Of a stretch of 12,296 nt of DNA, positions 1 to 5,719 are shown piece by piece. Position 1 is the first letter of the stretch. Every line of letters starts with the position of its first letter. A model generated the notes under the pieces. It saw nothing but the letters and a program-made list of their open reading frames with translations, did no database searches and was not told where the DNA came from. The stretch is from Spirochaetota bacterium (GTDB taxonomy: Bacteria > Spirochaetota > Spirochaetia > DSM-27196 > PWMO01): assembly GCA_009908735.1 (NCBI GenBank), contig JAAAOR010000064.1, positions 1 through 12,296 on the forward strand. The letters are read 5' to 3'. The position numbers and the translations under genes were made by a program.

Positions 1-738
1 CTTGCGGTTTCAGAGAAGATGCGAGCGCAGATCGGCGGTCTCCAACAGGCGGAGCGCAACGCTGCGGACGGCATTTCACTGATCCAGACCGCAGAGGGCT
101 ATCTGCAGGGTTCGCAGGACATCCTGCAGCGCATGCGTGAGTTGGCTGTACAGTCCTCGAACGGTATTTATACCGCCGAGGACCGCATGCAGATCCAGGT
201 CGAGATCTCGAGCCTGGTCGATGAGGTTAACCGCATTGCCTCGCATGCACAGTTCAACGGCATGAACCTGCTCACCGGCCGGTTCGCCAACGAGACGGGT
301 ACGAACACCGTTACGGCAAGTATGTACTTCCACATCGGGGCGAACATGGACCAGCGCGAGCGCGTGTTCATCGGTACGATGACGGCTCAGGGTCTGGGCA
401 TTCAGAGCGCCGACGGGCTGCCCCATACCGCCACGTTCATCTCCATGTCGACTCCCGACAAGGCGAATATCGCCATCGGCGTGATCGACGAGGCGTTGAA
501 GGCGGTCAACAAGCAGCGCGCCGACCTCGGTGCATACCAGAACCGGCTCGACTACGCTCGACAGTCTCTCTCGGTCGGCGCCGAGAACATTCAGGCTGCC
601 GAGTCGCGCATCCGCGACACCGACATGGCGGACGAGATCGTGGACTTTACCACGAATCAGATTCTCGTCCAGTCGTCGACCGCGATGATCGCACAGGCCA
701 ACCAGCAGCCACAGAGCGTTCTGCAGTTGCTGCAGTAG
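1..738 (+). CDS. flaB: FlaB-type periplasmic flagellin, 5'-truncated
   Basis: Core filament protein of the spirochaete periplasmic flagellum, exported by the flagellar type III apparatus. The reading frame is open from base 1 ([13 protein letters not shown]...), so the N-terminal coiled-coil segment lies off the left edge; the ATG at 19 is internal. The visible part holds the conserved D1 domain: an [12 protein letters not shown] segment, [10 protein letters not shown], then the compact spirochaete FlaB core ([24 protein letters not shown]). The C-terminal D0/D1 helix follows, with [16 protein letters not shown] and [14 protein letters not shown] and the end [13 protein letters not shown]. 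There is no large variable D2/D3 insert, as expected for FlaB rather than an exposed flagellin. A strong terminator follows 25 bases after the stop, so flaB probably ends its transcript. Family assignment is very secure; which FlaB paralogue it is cannot be told. Confidence 0.97.
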   Translation, partial: LAVSEKMRAQIGGLQQAERNAADGISLIQTAEGYLQGSQDILQRMRELAVQSSNGIYTAEDRMQIQVEISSLVDEVNRIASHAQFNGMNLLTGRFANETGTNTVTASMYFHIGANMDQRERVFIGTMTAQGLGIQSADGLPHTATFISMSTPDKANIAIGVIDEALKAVNKQRADLGAYQNRLDYARQSLSVGAENIQAAESRIRDTDMADEIVDFTTNQILVQSSTAMIAQANQQPQSVLQLLQ

Positions 739-762
739 GCGAAACCCGTCCTGCACGCCGAG

Positions 763-796
763 ACCCGGCCGCCTTCACGGTGGTCGGGTTTTTTTT
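763..796 (+). terminator. Rho-independent terminator after flaB
   Basis: The arms 763-773 and 779-789 form an 11-bp GC-rich stem (two positions are G-U pairs in RNA) around a 5-nt loop. It is followed at once by a run of eight T (789-796). Position and structure are those of a classical intrinsic terminator ending the abundant flagellin mRNA and insulating the next gene. Confidence 0.9.
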
Positions 797-828
797 GCCC
801 GCGCGCCGTCCGTCGTCCCCGCGTCTGG

Positions 829-858
829 TTGAAACGCGGAGCGGGCTTCGGGGATAAT
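829..858 (+). promoter_or_regulatory. Sigma70-type promoter overlapping the cca start region
   Basis: TTGAAA at 829-834, an 18-base spacer and GATAAT at 853-858. The -10 box overlaps the apparent ATG at 857. Transcription would start around 865-866, exactly at an in-frame GTG (866). If the promoter is real, the transcript starts at the GTG and lacks a leader, and the ATG at 857 would not be on this mRNA. This is a sequence-pattern call only. Confidence 0.5.
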
Positions 859-2233
859 GGCCGCCGTGAAACGCATTTCCACGCCACGCGTCCTCGATGA
901 GCTCGCCCGCCACTTCGACAGGGCTGGGTTCCGCTGCTTTCTCGTCGGCGGCGCGCTTCGGAACATTGCCCTCCGCGGCGCGCCCATGGACTACGACCTC
1001 GCAACCGATGCACATCCGAAGGATGTGCATCGGATCTTCCGACGCGTTATCCCGACCGGCATACAACATGGAACCGTCACCGTCCTTTACAAGGGGCACC
1101 AGTTCGAAGTCACGACGTTTCGCACCGAAAGCATGTACTCCGACTCTCGACGGCCCGACTCGGTGGCTTTCTCCACCTCGATCGAGGAGGATCTCGCACG
1201 GCGCGACTTCACCATCAACGGCATGGCGCTCGACCTAGTCAGCCGCGAGTTTTTTGACCCCCACGGGGGACTCGGGGACATCAAAGCAAAGAAGGTGCGC
1301 GCGATCGGAGATCCCGCCAGGCGATTCGGCGAGGACGGGCTGCGGGTCATGCGTGCCCTTCGATTTGCAACGCAACTCGAGTTCGACCTCGCCCCTGCCA
1401 CCCGCGAGGCAATTCCGAGTGCCCTGCCCGCCCTCAACAAGGTTTCGGCAGAGCGCAAGCGCGATGAGCTTGTTAAGACGATTGAGGCCGAGCACCCGGC
1501 ACGGGGAATACTGCTCATGCAGGAGACGGGAGTCATGTCACAGCTCATACCCGAGCTTGCAGCCTGCGACTCCATGCCGCAGGGGGAGGGCGTGAACCGC
1601 ACGGTGCTGACGCACTCCGCATACGCCTGCGAGGGGGCCCCCAGAGACCGGATAGAGATCCGGCTGGCGGCCCTTTTGCATGATGTCGGGAAAGTCGACA
1701 CGTACGAGGAGGATGAGGAGGTCGGGATGCGCTTTCATGGCCACGATGCCGTCTCAGCCGAACACGCCCGCGCGATCCTCAGCCGGCTGAGATTCTCAAA
1801 CAATGTCATCGATGCGGTCTCGCACCTCGTTCGCCATCATATGTTCGGCTACGACCCAACCAGCTGGACCAACGCTACGGTCAGACGCTTTATTTCCCGT
1901 GTCGGCGCGGAGTATGTCGGCGATCTCATTCTCCTTCGACGCGCCGACAGCTACGGGAAGGCCGGCCATGCGGTGCATGACCGCCGACTCGACGCCCTCG
2001 AGGAGCACGTCCGGCAGGTGCTTGCCGCCGACAGCGCCCTGAGCGTCAAAGACCTGGCAGTAAACGGAAACATTCTCCACGAGGCGGCAGGCGTGCCGAA
2101 AGGACCACTGATGGGGCGGACGCTTGAGTTTCTCCTCGAGAGCGTGCTGCAGGATCCCTCACAGAACACTCGTGACAAGCTTGTCGAAATAGCGCGGAAC
2201 TACTACGAGCAGAGGCTGCAGGCGGGCAACTAA
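857..2233 (+). CDS. cca: CCA tRNA nucleotidyltransferase / poly(A) polymerase family, with HD domain
   Basis: Class II nucleotidyltransferase that adds CCA (or A residues) to RNA 3' ends. From the N-terminus: LVGGALRN (residues 29-36; the usual final Asp is Asn), the catalytic D45-Y-D47 pair, RRDFTINGMALD, DPHGG and RFGEDGLRVMRALRFA (nucleotide-recognition EDxxR motif). The neck has ERKRDEL, and a central HD domain carries LLHDVGK, as in long bacterial CCA enzymes. About 458 aa, normal for the HD-containing subgroup. Whether it adds CCA or poly(A) cannot be settled from motifs. Start choice is open: the ATG at 857 has only a GGGG tract 3 bases upstream and overlaps a -10 box, whereas GTG 866 gives MKRISTPRVL..., which fits the family's usual N-terminus well. 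It is convergent with rnc. Confidence 0.92.
   Translation: MAAVKRISTPRVLDELARHFDRAGFRCFLVGGALRNIALRGAPMDYDLATDAHPKDVHRIFRRVIPTGIQHGTVTVLYKGHQFEVTTFRTESMYSDSRRPDSVAFSTSIEEDLARRDFTINGMALDLVSREFFDPHGGLGDIKAKKVRAIGDPARRFGEDGLRVMRALRFATQLEFDLAPATREAIPSALPALNKVSAERKRDELVKTIEAEHPARGILLMQETGVMSQLIPELAACDSMPQGEGVNRTVLTHSAYACEGAPRDRIEIRLAALLHDVGKVDTYEEDEEVGMRFHGHDAVSAEHARAILSRLRFSNNVIDAVSHLVRHHMFGYDPTSWTNATVRRFISRVGAEYVGDLILLRRADSYGKAGHAVHDRRLDALEEHVRQVLAADSALSVKDLAVNGNILHEAAGVPKGPLMGRTLEFLLESVLQDPSQNTRDKLVEIARNYYEQRLQAGN
1005..1033 (+). repeat. Perfect 13-bp inverted repeat with 3-nt loop inside cca
   Basis: Arms 1005-1017 (CCGATGCACATCC) and 1021-1033 are exact reverse complements separated by GAA. 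The element lies in the coding sequence for residues 50-59, just after the catalytic DYD motif. There is no T-run after it, so it is not a terminator. Function unknown. Confidence 0.85.
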
Positions 2234-2303
2234 CGACCCGTCGGTGAAGGCGCAGTCCCATGACAGCAGGCGAATTGCCCGTGGCGCATAAGGTGGTGCG
2301 CAC

Positions 2304-3131
2304 TCAGCCCCTGGATTTTCGTTCCCGGCCCTTTCGAGACTCGGCCCGTTTCGGCTCCCCGTTCTCGGGATCGTCCCCGTCCGGTGAGGATTGCGAGAGA
2401 CTTTCGTAGGCGAGCTTTGCGGCTTCCTGCTCGGCCTGTTTCTTGTTCTTGCCCTGCCCGGGACCGTAAGCACGGCCGTTCACCCGCACTTCGATCCAGA
2501 AGGTTTTTGAATGGTCGGGCCCAGTCTTCTTCATGAGTGAATACTTGGGATAGCTCTTGAACTGCTTCTGCACGAGCTCCTGAAGCAGCGTCTTGTAATC
2601 TTTGCGATGTCTGTTCTCGAGAACCTTGTTAATCTCGGGCACGAGGTAGCGAAGGACGAACCGGCGCGAGTTGCGGAATCCGGAGTCGAGGAAGTACGCT
2701 CCGATTATCGCCTCGAGCGCATCGGCAAGAAGGGCCTTCTTCGAACGCCCGCCGGAAAACTCTTCACCTTTGCCGATAAGAATAAAATTGTCCACGCGCA
2801 GGTCGCGCGAGATAGTGGCGAGACTGTCCTCTGAGACAACGAAGGACTTGATCTTTGCAAGATCTCCCTCGGCCTTATCGGTCAGCGTGTTGAATAAATA
2901 CTCTGCAACCACGAGCCCGAGCACCGAGTCACCGAGAAACTCCAGTTTCTCGTTGTTGTCGATGTCGTTATGCCGCTCATTCGCGAACGAGCGGTGGCAA
3001 AACGCAAGATTCAGAAGCTCGAGCTTTTTGAAGCGAATCCCTGCCTGCTTCTCAAAAAGCTGAAGCTCCTGTTTCCGTTCGCCGTCGATCTCGGGCGGCT
3101 GCAGTTCGTCGTGTGACTTCATCAGCCGCAC
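2304..3131 (-). CDS. rnc: Ribonuclease III
   Basis: Double-strand-specific endoribonuclease that processes rRNA precursors and structured mRNAs. The RNase III signature NEKLEFLGDSVL lies at residues 60-71, with E61, E64 and D68 as metal-site residues. E88 and the D137/E140 pair (LADALEAIIGAYFLD) complete the catalytic set. The dsRNA-binding domain runs from about residue 180 (DYKTLLQELVQ) to 247 (KNKKQAEQEAAKLAYESL). A charged tail of about 28 residues rich in Lys/Arg/Glu follows the dsRBD. The start is GTG at 3131, preceded by AGGGGG (3143-3138) at a good 6-base spacing; the in-frame ATG at 3122 is 15 bases from that site and less likely. Last gene of the coaD-rpmF-acpP-rnc group. A large hairpin lies 7 bases upstream of the ribosome-binding site. 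Confidence 0.97.
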   Translation of the reverse strand: MRLMKSHDELQPPEIDGERKQELQLFEKQAGIRFKKLELLNLAFCHRSFANERHNDIDNNEKLEFLGDSVLGLVVAEYLFNTLTDKAEGDLAKIKSFVVSEDSLATISRDLRVDNFILIGKGEEFSGGRSKKALLADALEAIIGAYFLDSGFRNSRRFVLRYLVPEINKVLENRHRKDYKTLLQELVQKQFKSYPKYSLMKKTGPDHSKTFWIEVRVNGRAYGPGQGKNKKQAEQEAAKLAYESLSQSSPDGDDPENGEPKRAESRKGRERKSRG

Positions 3132-3150
3132 ACTGCACCCCCTGACGCAA

Positions 3151-3184
3151 ACGAAGTTCCCCCGCGCGCGCGGAGGAACTTCGT
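3151..3184 (-). terminator. Long GC hairpin between acpP and rnc (attenuator or RNase III target)
   Basis: Arms 3151-3160 and 3175-3184 are perfect 10-bp complements. Inside them, after one C-A mismatch, sits a 12-base self-complementary CCGCGC/GCGCGG core, so nearly the whole element can fold into one rod. On the minus strand only three T follow (3151-3149), which is weak for an intrinsic terminator. On the plus strand the tail is also poor. It could be a partial terminator lowering rnc expression below acpP, or a processing site. The structure is certain; the role is inferred. Confidence 0.6.
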
Positions 3185-3216
3185 CTTGAAGCGCTCACGA
3201 AATCAAGAACACCGAG

Positions 3217-3453
3217 CTAACTCTGCTGAGACTTCAGATATTCGAGCGCATCCCGAACCGTTTCGAACTCATTTGCCTTCTCGTCGGGAATGGAAATACC
3301 CATCTCCTCTTCGATGGCATAAACGAGCTCGTAGGTGTCGAGGCTGTCGGCTCCAAGATCTTGGCGGAAGGACGAGTCCATTGAGATTTTATCCTCGTCT
3401 ACTTCGAGCTTGTCGGCGATGAGCTTTTTCATCCTCTCGAACAGTTCTTCCAT
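3217..3453 (-). CDS. acpP: Acyl carrier protein
   Basis: Small acidic carrier that holds growing fatty acyl chains on a 4'-phosphopantetheine arm in type II fatty acid synthesis. At 78 aa it has the canonical length. The attachment serine is S37 in the motif LGADSLDT, followed by the acidic recognition helix (YELVYAIEEEMG) and IPDEKANEF. Start ATG 3453 is preceded by a near-perfect TAGGAGG (3467-3461) at 7 bases, fitting high expression. It lies 24 bases after rpmF and upstream of rnc. The rpmF/fatty-acid gene linkage is common in bacteria, although here plsX and fab genes are absent. The upstream coaD makes a CoA precursor, and CoA donates the phosphopantetheine arm, so the pairing makes metabolic sense. 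Confidence 0.98.
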   Translation of the reverse strand: MEELFERMKKLIADKLEVDEDKISMDSSFRQDLGADSLDTYELVYAIEEEMGISIPDEKANEFETVRDALEYLKSQQS

Positions 3454-3477
3454 TGCGGGTCCTCCTACTCGGGTGTA

Positions 3478-3666
3478 TTAACCCAACTCCTCCGGATCAA
3501 ATACCTTTCTGCCGCGGTAATACCCCGACTTCATGTCAACCCGATGGCGCTTAACCATCTCACCTGACTCCGGAGAGGTTATCAGGGTTGGCAATTTCAG
3601 CTTGCCGTTTATGCTCCGTCGCCTGCGCGTGCGAGCTTTGGAGTGCTTCTTCTTTGGTACTGCCAT
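3478..3666 (-). CDS. rpmF: 50S ribosomal protein bL32, zinc-free form
   Basis: Small basic large-subunit protein. MAVPKKKHSKARTRRRR is the family hallmark N-terminus, and SGYYRGRKV is the typical C-terminal segment. The four cysteines of the usual zinc ribbon are all replaced: S31 and S34 in the first CxxC position, D44 and S47 in the second, so this is the C-minus form. Length 62 aa, normal. ATG 3666 has AGAAGGA upstream at 7-base spacing. It appears to have its own promoter in the 82-base gap after coaD and to lead the rpmF-acpP(-rnc) transcript. Confidence 0.97.
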   Translation of the reverse strand: MAVPKKKHSKARTRRRRSINGKLKLPTLITSPESGEMVKRHRVDMKSGYYRGRKVFDPEELG

Positions 3667-3703
3667 CTATCCGTCCTTCTGCTCCATACTAAAATTGACC
3701 CCT

Positions 3704-3732
3704 ACGTTAGCCAATCGGGGCCGCACTGTCAA
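3704..3732 (-). promoter_or_regulatory. Putative sigma70-type promoter for rpmF-acpP
   Basis: On the minus strand a perfect TTGACA (3732-3727) is followed after 17 bases by TAACGT (3709-3704), which keeps the most conserved T, A and final T of the -10 box. The start would be near 3697, giving a leader of about 30 bases that contains the rpmF ribosome-binding site. It lies in the coaD-rpmF gap. Confidence 0.5.
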
Positions 3733-3748
3733 CATGAAGCGTTGCCGT

Positions 3749-4240
3749 TCAGGCACGTGCCTCCTGTTTCAATTTTTCTTCGATCGCGCTCACGACCGGT
3801 GGGGGAACCATGGTCGATATGTCGCCTCCGAGGCGTGCGAGCTCCTTGATTGCCGACGAGCGCAGCACGAAGTACTGGGGGTCGGTGGGCATCAAAATAG
3901 TCTCCACACGCGGATTCAGACCCTTGTTCAGCATTGAGAGCTCGAACTCGTACTCGAAGTCGTCGAGTGCCCTCACACCCCGGATCATGACCTTCGCATC
4001 TTCTCGATCGGCAAACTCCACGATGAGCCGGTCCCACAGGTGGACATCCACGTTGTCCATATCCGAAACCAGCTCCTGCATCATCCCGTAGCGCTCTTCC
4101 GCGGAAAACGTGTAGTGCTTGTGTGGGTTTACGGCGATCACGATGCTCACCACATCGAAGATGCCGGCTGCCCGCCGGACTATGTTTATATGACCGTTCG
4201 TCGGCGGATCAAACGAGCCCGGGAAGAGTGCCCTGATCAT
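3749..4240 (-). CDS. coaD: Pantetheine-phosphate adenylyltransferase (PPAT)
   Basis: Transfers AMP from ATP to 4'-phosphopantetheine, the penultimate step of coenzyme A synthesis. The N-terminus ALFPGSFDPPTNGHINI carries the nucleotidyltransferase TxGH motif (T14, H17). MIRGVRALDDFEYEFELS is the PPAT-specific segment, and LRSSAIKELARLGGDIS corresponds to the C-terminal SSxxxK/R motif. From the ATG at 4240 the protein is 163 aa, the family's usual size. The frame is open further upstream to 4378, but the homologous region begins at 4240. No good ribosome-binding site precedes this ATG; instead a promoter places the transcription start on it. It is divergent from the HEAT-repeat gene. Confidence 0.96.
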   Translation of the reverse strand: MIRALFPGSFDPPTNGHINIVRRAAGIFDVVSIVIAVNPHKHYTFSAEERYGMMQELVSDMDNVDVHLWDRLIVEFADREDAKVMIRGVRALDDFEYEFELSMLNKGLNPRVETILMPTDPQYFVLRSSAIKELARLGGDISTMVPPPVVSAIEEKLKQEARA

Positions 4241-4246
4241 TGCCAC

Positions 4247-4275
4247 ATAGTAGCGACTGCACGGGTAAAGGTCAA
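4247..4275 (-). promoter_or_regulatory. Sigma70-type promoter abutting the coaD start codon
   Basis: On the minus strand TTGACC (4275-4270), a 17-base spacer and TACTAT (4252-4247). Exactly six bases separate the -10 box from the coaD ATG, so the predicted start of transcription is the A of the ATG. Together with the lack of a Shine-Dalgarno sequence this suggests a leaderless coaD mRNA. Confidence 0.6.
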
Positions 4276-4308
4276 TCATTTTGCCGGTTCGCGACCGACG
4301 CAACCCCA

Positions 4309-4317
4309 TGATATACT
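4309..4317 (+). promoter_or_regulatory. Extended -10 promoter for the HEAT-repeat gene
   Basis: TGATATACT at 4309-4317 is an extended -10 element (TG-N-TATACT). No good -35 box is present (TTCGCG at 17-base spacing), which extended -10 promoters tolerate. Transcription would start around 4323-4325, leaving a leader of only about 4-6 bases before ATG 4329, with no Shine-Dalgarno sequence. It is divergent with the coaD promoter within 80 bases. Confidence 0.5.
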
Positions 4318-4328
4318 CACAAACACCG

Positions 4329-5105
4329 ATGTCCCGTCGCGCTAAACTGATCGCGGTTGCATTTATCGTTTGTATCACGCCCCTCGCTGTGTCGGCTCAG
4401 GCACCGGACGCCTCCGGAGCGAACGGCGATTCCACGGGCGCACCCACCGCTGAAGACACGGCGGGCGCCGACTGGATCCGGCTCGAGAGCGCTCAGAGGG
4501 GGAGAACTAACCCCGAGCGTACCGAGGTCCATATCCTCCTTGCCCGCGCAACCTCGCCGGACCCGATGCTGCAGAGACAGGCGCTCTCGCGCGTACGTGC
4601 GCTCGTCGAAGACAACGACCCCCTATCGCGATTCCCTGAGGTCACGGAGATCATCTCCCTATTGGTCCTCGAGCCCTACCGGGTGGCTCGATCCGGAGGC
4701 GATACGGAAGAGCGGTCCTCGAGGACGGGAAACCCCGACGTCCGTATCCGAGCGCTCGAGCTCCTCGGACGCATTGGTGGACCGCAGGCATACGAGGTCG
4801 TCGTTGAGTCGCTGCGGGTCGAGCGCGACCCGGCTGTTCGTGCCGCCGCGCTTTACGTTCTGCCACGTCTCGGGGTACGACCGGGGCCGGAGCTCCCGGC
4901 CATCCTGTCCCGTGCCATACAGCGCAGCTCCGACGATACGGGCCCGCTTCGAGCGGCGCTCGCCTCGGTGCGCACCCTCCACGCTCGATACGGATTCATG
5001 GACACCCCGGAGCTCTTTACCGCCGTCATCGACGTTGCTCAGGGGCCCCACAACGCCACCCTACGACGGGACGCCTTCGAGGTGCTGGAATTACTTCGAG
5101 AGTGA
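4329..5105 (+). CDS. Secreted HEAT-like repeat protein
   Basis: Exported protein of unknown role, 258 aa. Residues 1-23 are a clear Sec signal peptide: MSRRAK, a hydrophobic core, then a predicted signal peptidase I site after VSA. There is no lipobox, since the cysteine at position 15 is inside the core. A low-complexity Ala/Gly/Thr/Asp linker (about 24-48) leads into an all-helical part. Residues about 135-185 read as HEAT/Armadillo-type repeats (DVRIRALELLGRIGG followed by DPAVRAAALYVLPRLG). Such solenoids usually bind other proteins, so a periplasmic scaffold is an inference only. The frame is open from 4281, but the signal peptide, the start of similarity to exported proteins and the -10 element at 4312 favour ATG 4329. 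It is divergent from coaD and convergent with the long ffh operon. Confidence 0.8.
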   Translation: MSRRAKLIAVAFIVCITPLAVSAQAPDASGANGDSTGAPTAEDTAGADWIRLESAQRGRTNPERTEVHILLARATSPDPMLQRQALSRVRALVEDNDPLSRFPEVTEIISLLVLEPYRVARSGGDTEERSSRTGNPDVRIRALELLGRIGGPQAYEVVVESLRVERDPAVRAAALYVLPRLGVRPGPELPAILSRAIQRSSDDTGPLRAALASVRTLHARYGFMDTPELFTAVIDVAQGPHNATLRRDAFEVLELLRE

Positions 5106-5162
5106 TGGTCGGAGCCTGCCGAGTCCGGCTTCCGGATCGTTGAGATTCGCTCCCGGGGCTCG

Positions 5163-5345
5163 TCAGCCTTGCTCCGGACTCGTCGTCCTGGGGCTGTATT
5201 GATCCCCCTCGCGCCGGTCGACGAGCTCGTTTGTAAGCTTGTCCGCGAGACGCTGTATTGCCGCGTCTAAATAGTCCTCGTCCTGAATCCGCTGTTTGAG
5301 TGCTCGTATTCGTTTCGGGTCAGGCTGTTTTGCGATTCGTACCAT
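5163..5345 (-). CDS. Small FlgM-like protein (putative anti-sigma factor fragment)
   Basis: A 60-residue, charged, helical protein. The stretch DPKRIRALKQRIQDEDYLD followed by AAIQRLADKLTNEL matches the pattern of the C-terminal sigma28-binding part of FlgM (RI..LK..I....Y.....I..LAD.L), which holds the flagellar sigma factor until the hook is finished. The N-terminal half of normal FlgM is missing, and the last 15 residues are disordered-looking. ATG 5345 lies 2 bases after the TAA of the yraN-like frame, with GGTGAG just upstream, so translation is probably coupled. It ends the long operon, downstream of FliK-like, FlhB-C-like and HD-GYP genes, which makes a flagellar role plausible. The similarity is from memory and weak because of the short length; an unrelated small spirochaete protein is the alternative. 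Confidence 0.6.
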   Translation of the reverse strand: MVRIAKQPDPKRIRALKQRIQDEDYLDAAIQRLADKLTNELVDRREGDQYSPRTTSPEQG

Positions 5346-5347
5346 GT

Positions 5348-5719
5348 TTACTCACCGACGGCGACAGTCATGTGGCGAACCGTGCGTCCGCCGTCGGCGA
5401 GGAACAAAAGCTCGAATCGCCGGCGAAAGGTCGCAAGTACGGGGTGATGCTGCAGATAGGCCTGCGCCGACAGGCGAAGCCGCCGGCGCTTTCGCGCATC
5501 CACCACCCGGTCCAACTCGGTTATCGGCATCCGCTCCCAGCTCTTCACTTCCACGAATACAACCAAGTCATCCCACACAGCTATTATATCGACTTCTCCG
5601 TGCCGGCATTTGAAGTTTCTTTCGAGAATACGGTAGTTCTTCTGCTCGAGATAGGCCGAGGCAGCGTCTTCGCCTCGGCGTCCTTTCTGGGTGGTGCTTT
5701 CAGGTGTTTGCCGAACTGG
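5348..5719 (-). CDS. yraN: YraN/UPF0102-family nuclease-fold protein, start codon missing
   Basis: PD-(D/E)XK-fold protein of the YraN family, function poorly known. Read from just after the HD-GYP stop, the frame contains the full family pattern: KGRRGEDAASAYLEQ, YRILERNFKCRHGEVDIIA, then VFVEVKSWERM and a C-terminal RRRFELLFL. The presumed active-site E, D and ExK residues are present. There is no ATG, GTG, TTG or CTG in frame between the TGA at 5722-5720 and GTG 5578, and starting at 5578 would delete the conserved N-terminal half. A GTG at 5723, overlapping that TGA, would begin MTSSANT and reach this frame after a one-base skip, giving about 125 aa, the normal family length. So it is either frameshifted in life, frameshifted by sequence error, or made by readthrough or recoding. 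Confidence 0.75.
   Translation of the reverse strand, partial: PVRQTPESTTQKGRRGEDAASAYLEQKNYRILERNFKCRHGEVDIIAVWDDLVVFVEVKSWERMPITELDRVVDARKRRRLRLSAQAYLQHHPVLATFRRRFELLFLADGGRTVRHMTVAVGE

Noticed and set aside
76..756. Long minus-strand open frame opposite flaB (226 codons)
   Set aside because: It is a mirror of the strongly conserved FlaB coding frame in GC-rich DNA; its sequence shows no recognisable domain and no plausible start signal.
2281..2303. Possible bidirectional terminator between cca and rnc
   Set aside because: A 7-bp stem with a bulge and an 8-base loop is present, but no T-run follows on either strand, so it is not convincing. No better terminator was found in this convergent gap.
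3740..3760. Palindrome AGGCACGTGCCT at the end of coaD as an operator
   Set aside because: It covers the last codons and stop of coaD (12 bases only) and no second copy or adjoining promoter element depends on it; it is short enough to be chance.
3749..4378. Longer coaD start at 4378 (209 aa)
   Set aside because: The extra 46 residues have no PPAT similarity, overlap the divergent promoter region and the HEAT gene start, and the family N-terminus begins at 4240.
5106..5182. Inverted repeat CGAGTCCGG (5120-5128) / CCGGACTCG (5174-5182) in the convergent gap after the HEAT gene
   Set aside because: The arms are 45 bases apart with no good inner pairing and no T-run; it may be chance in GC-rich DNA.
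4357..5202. 281-codon plus-strand frame overlapping the HEAT-repeat gene in another phase
   Set aside because: Composition is dominated by Arg, Ser and Pro, as expected of an out-of-phase reading of GC-rich DNA; the signal peptide and repeat pattern support the 4329 frame instead.
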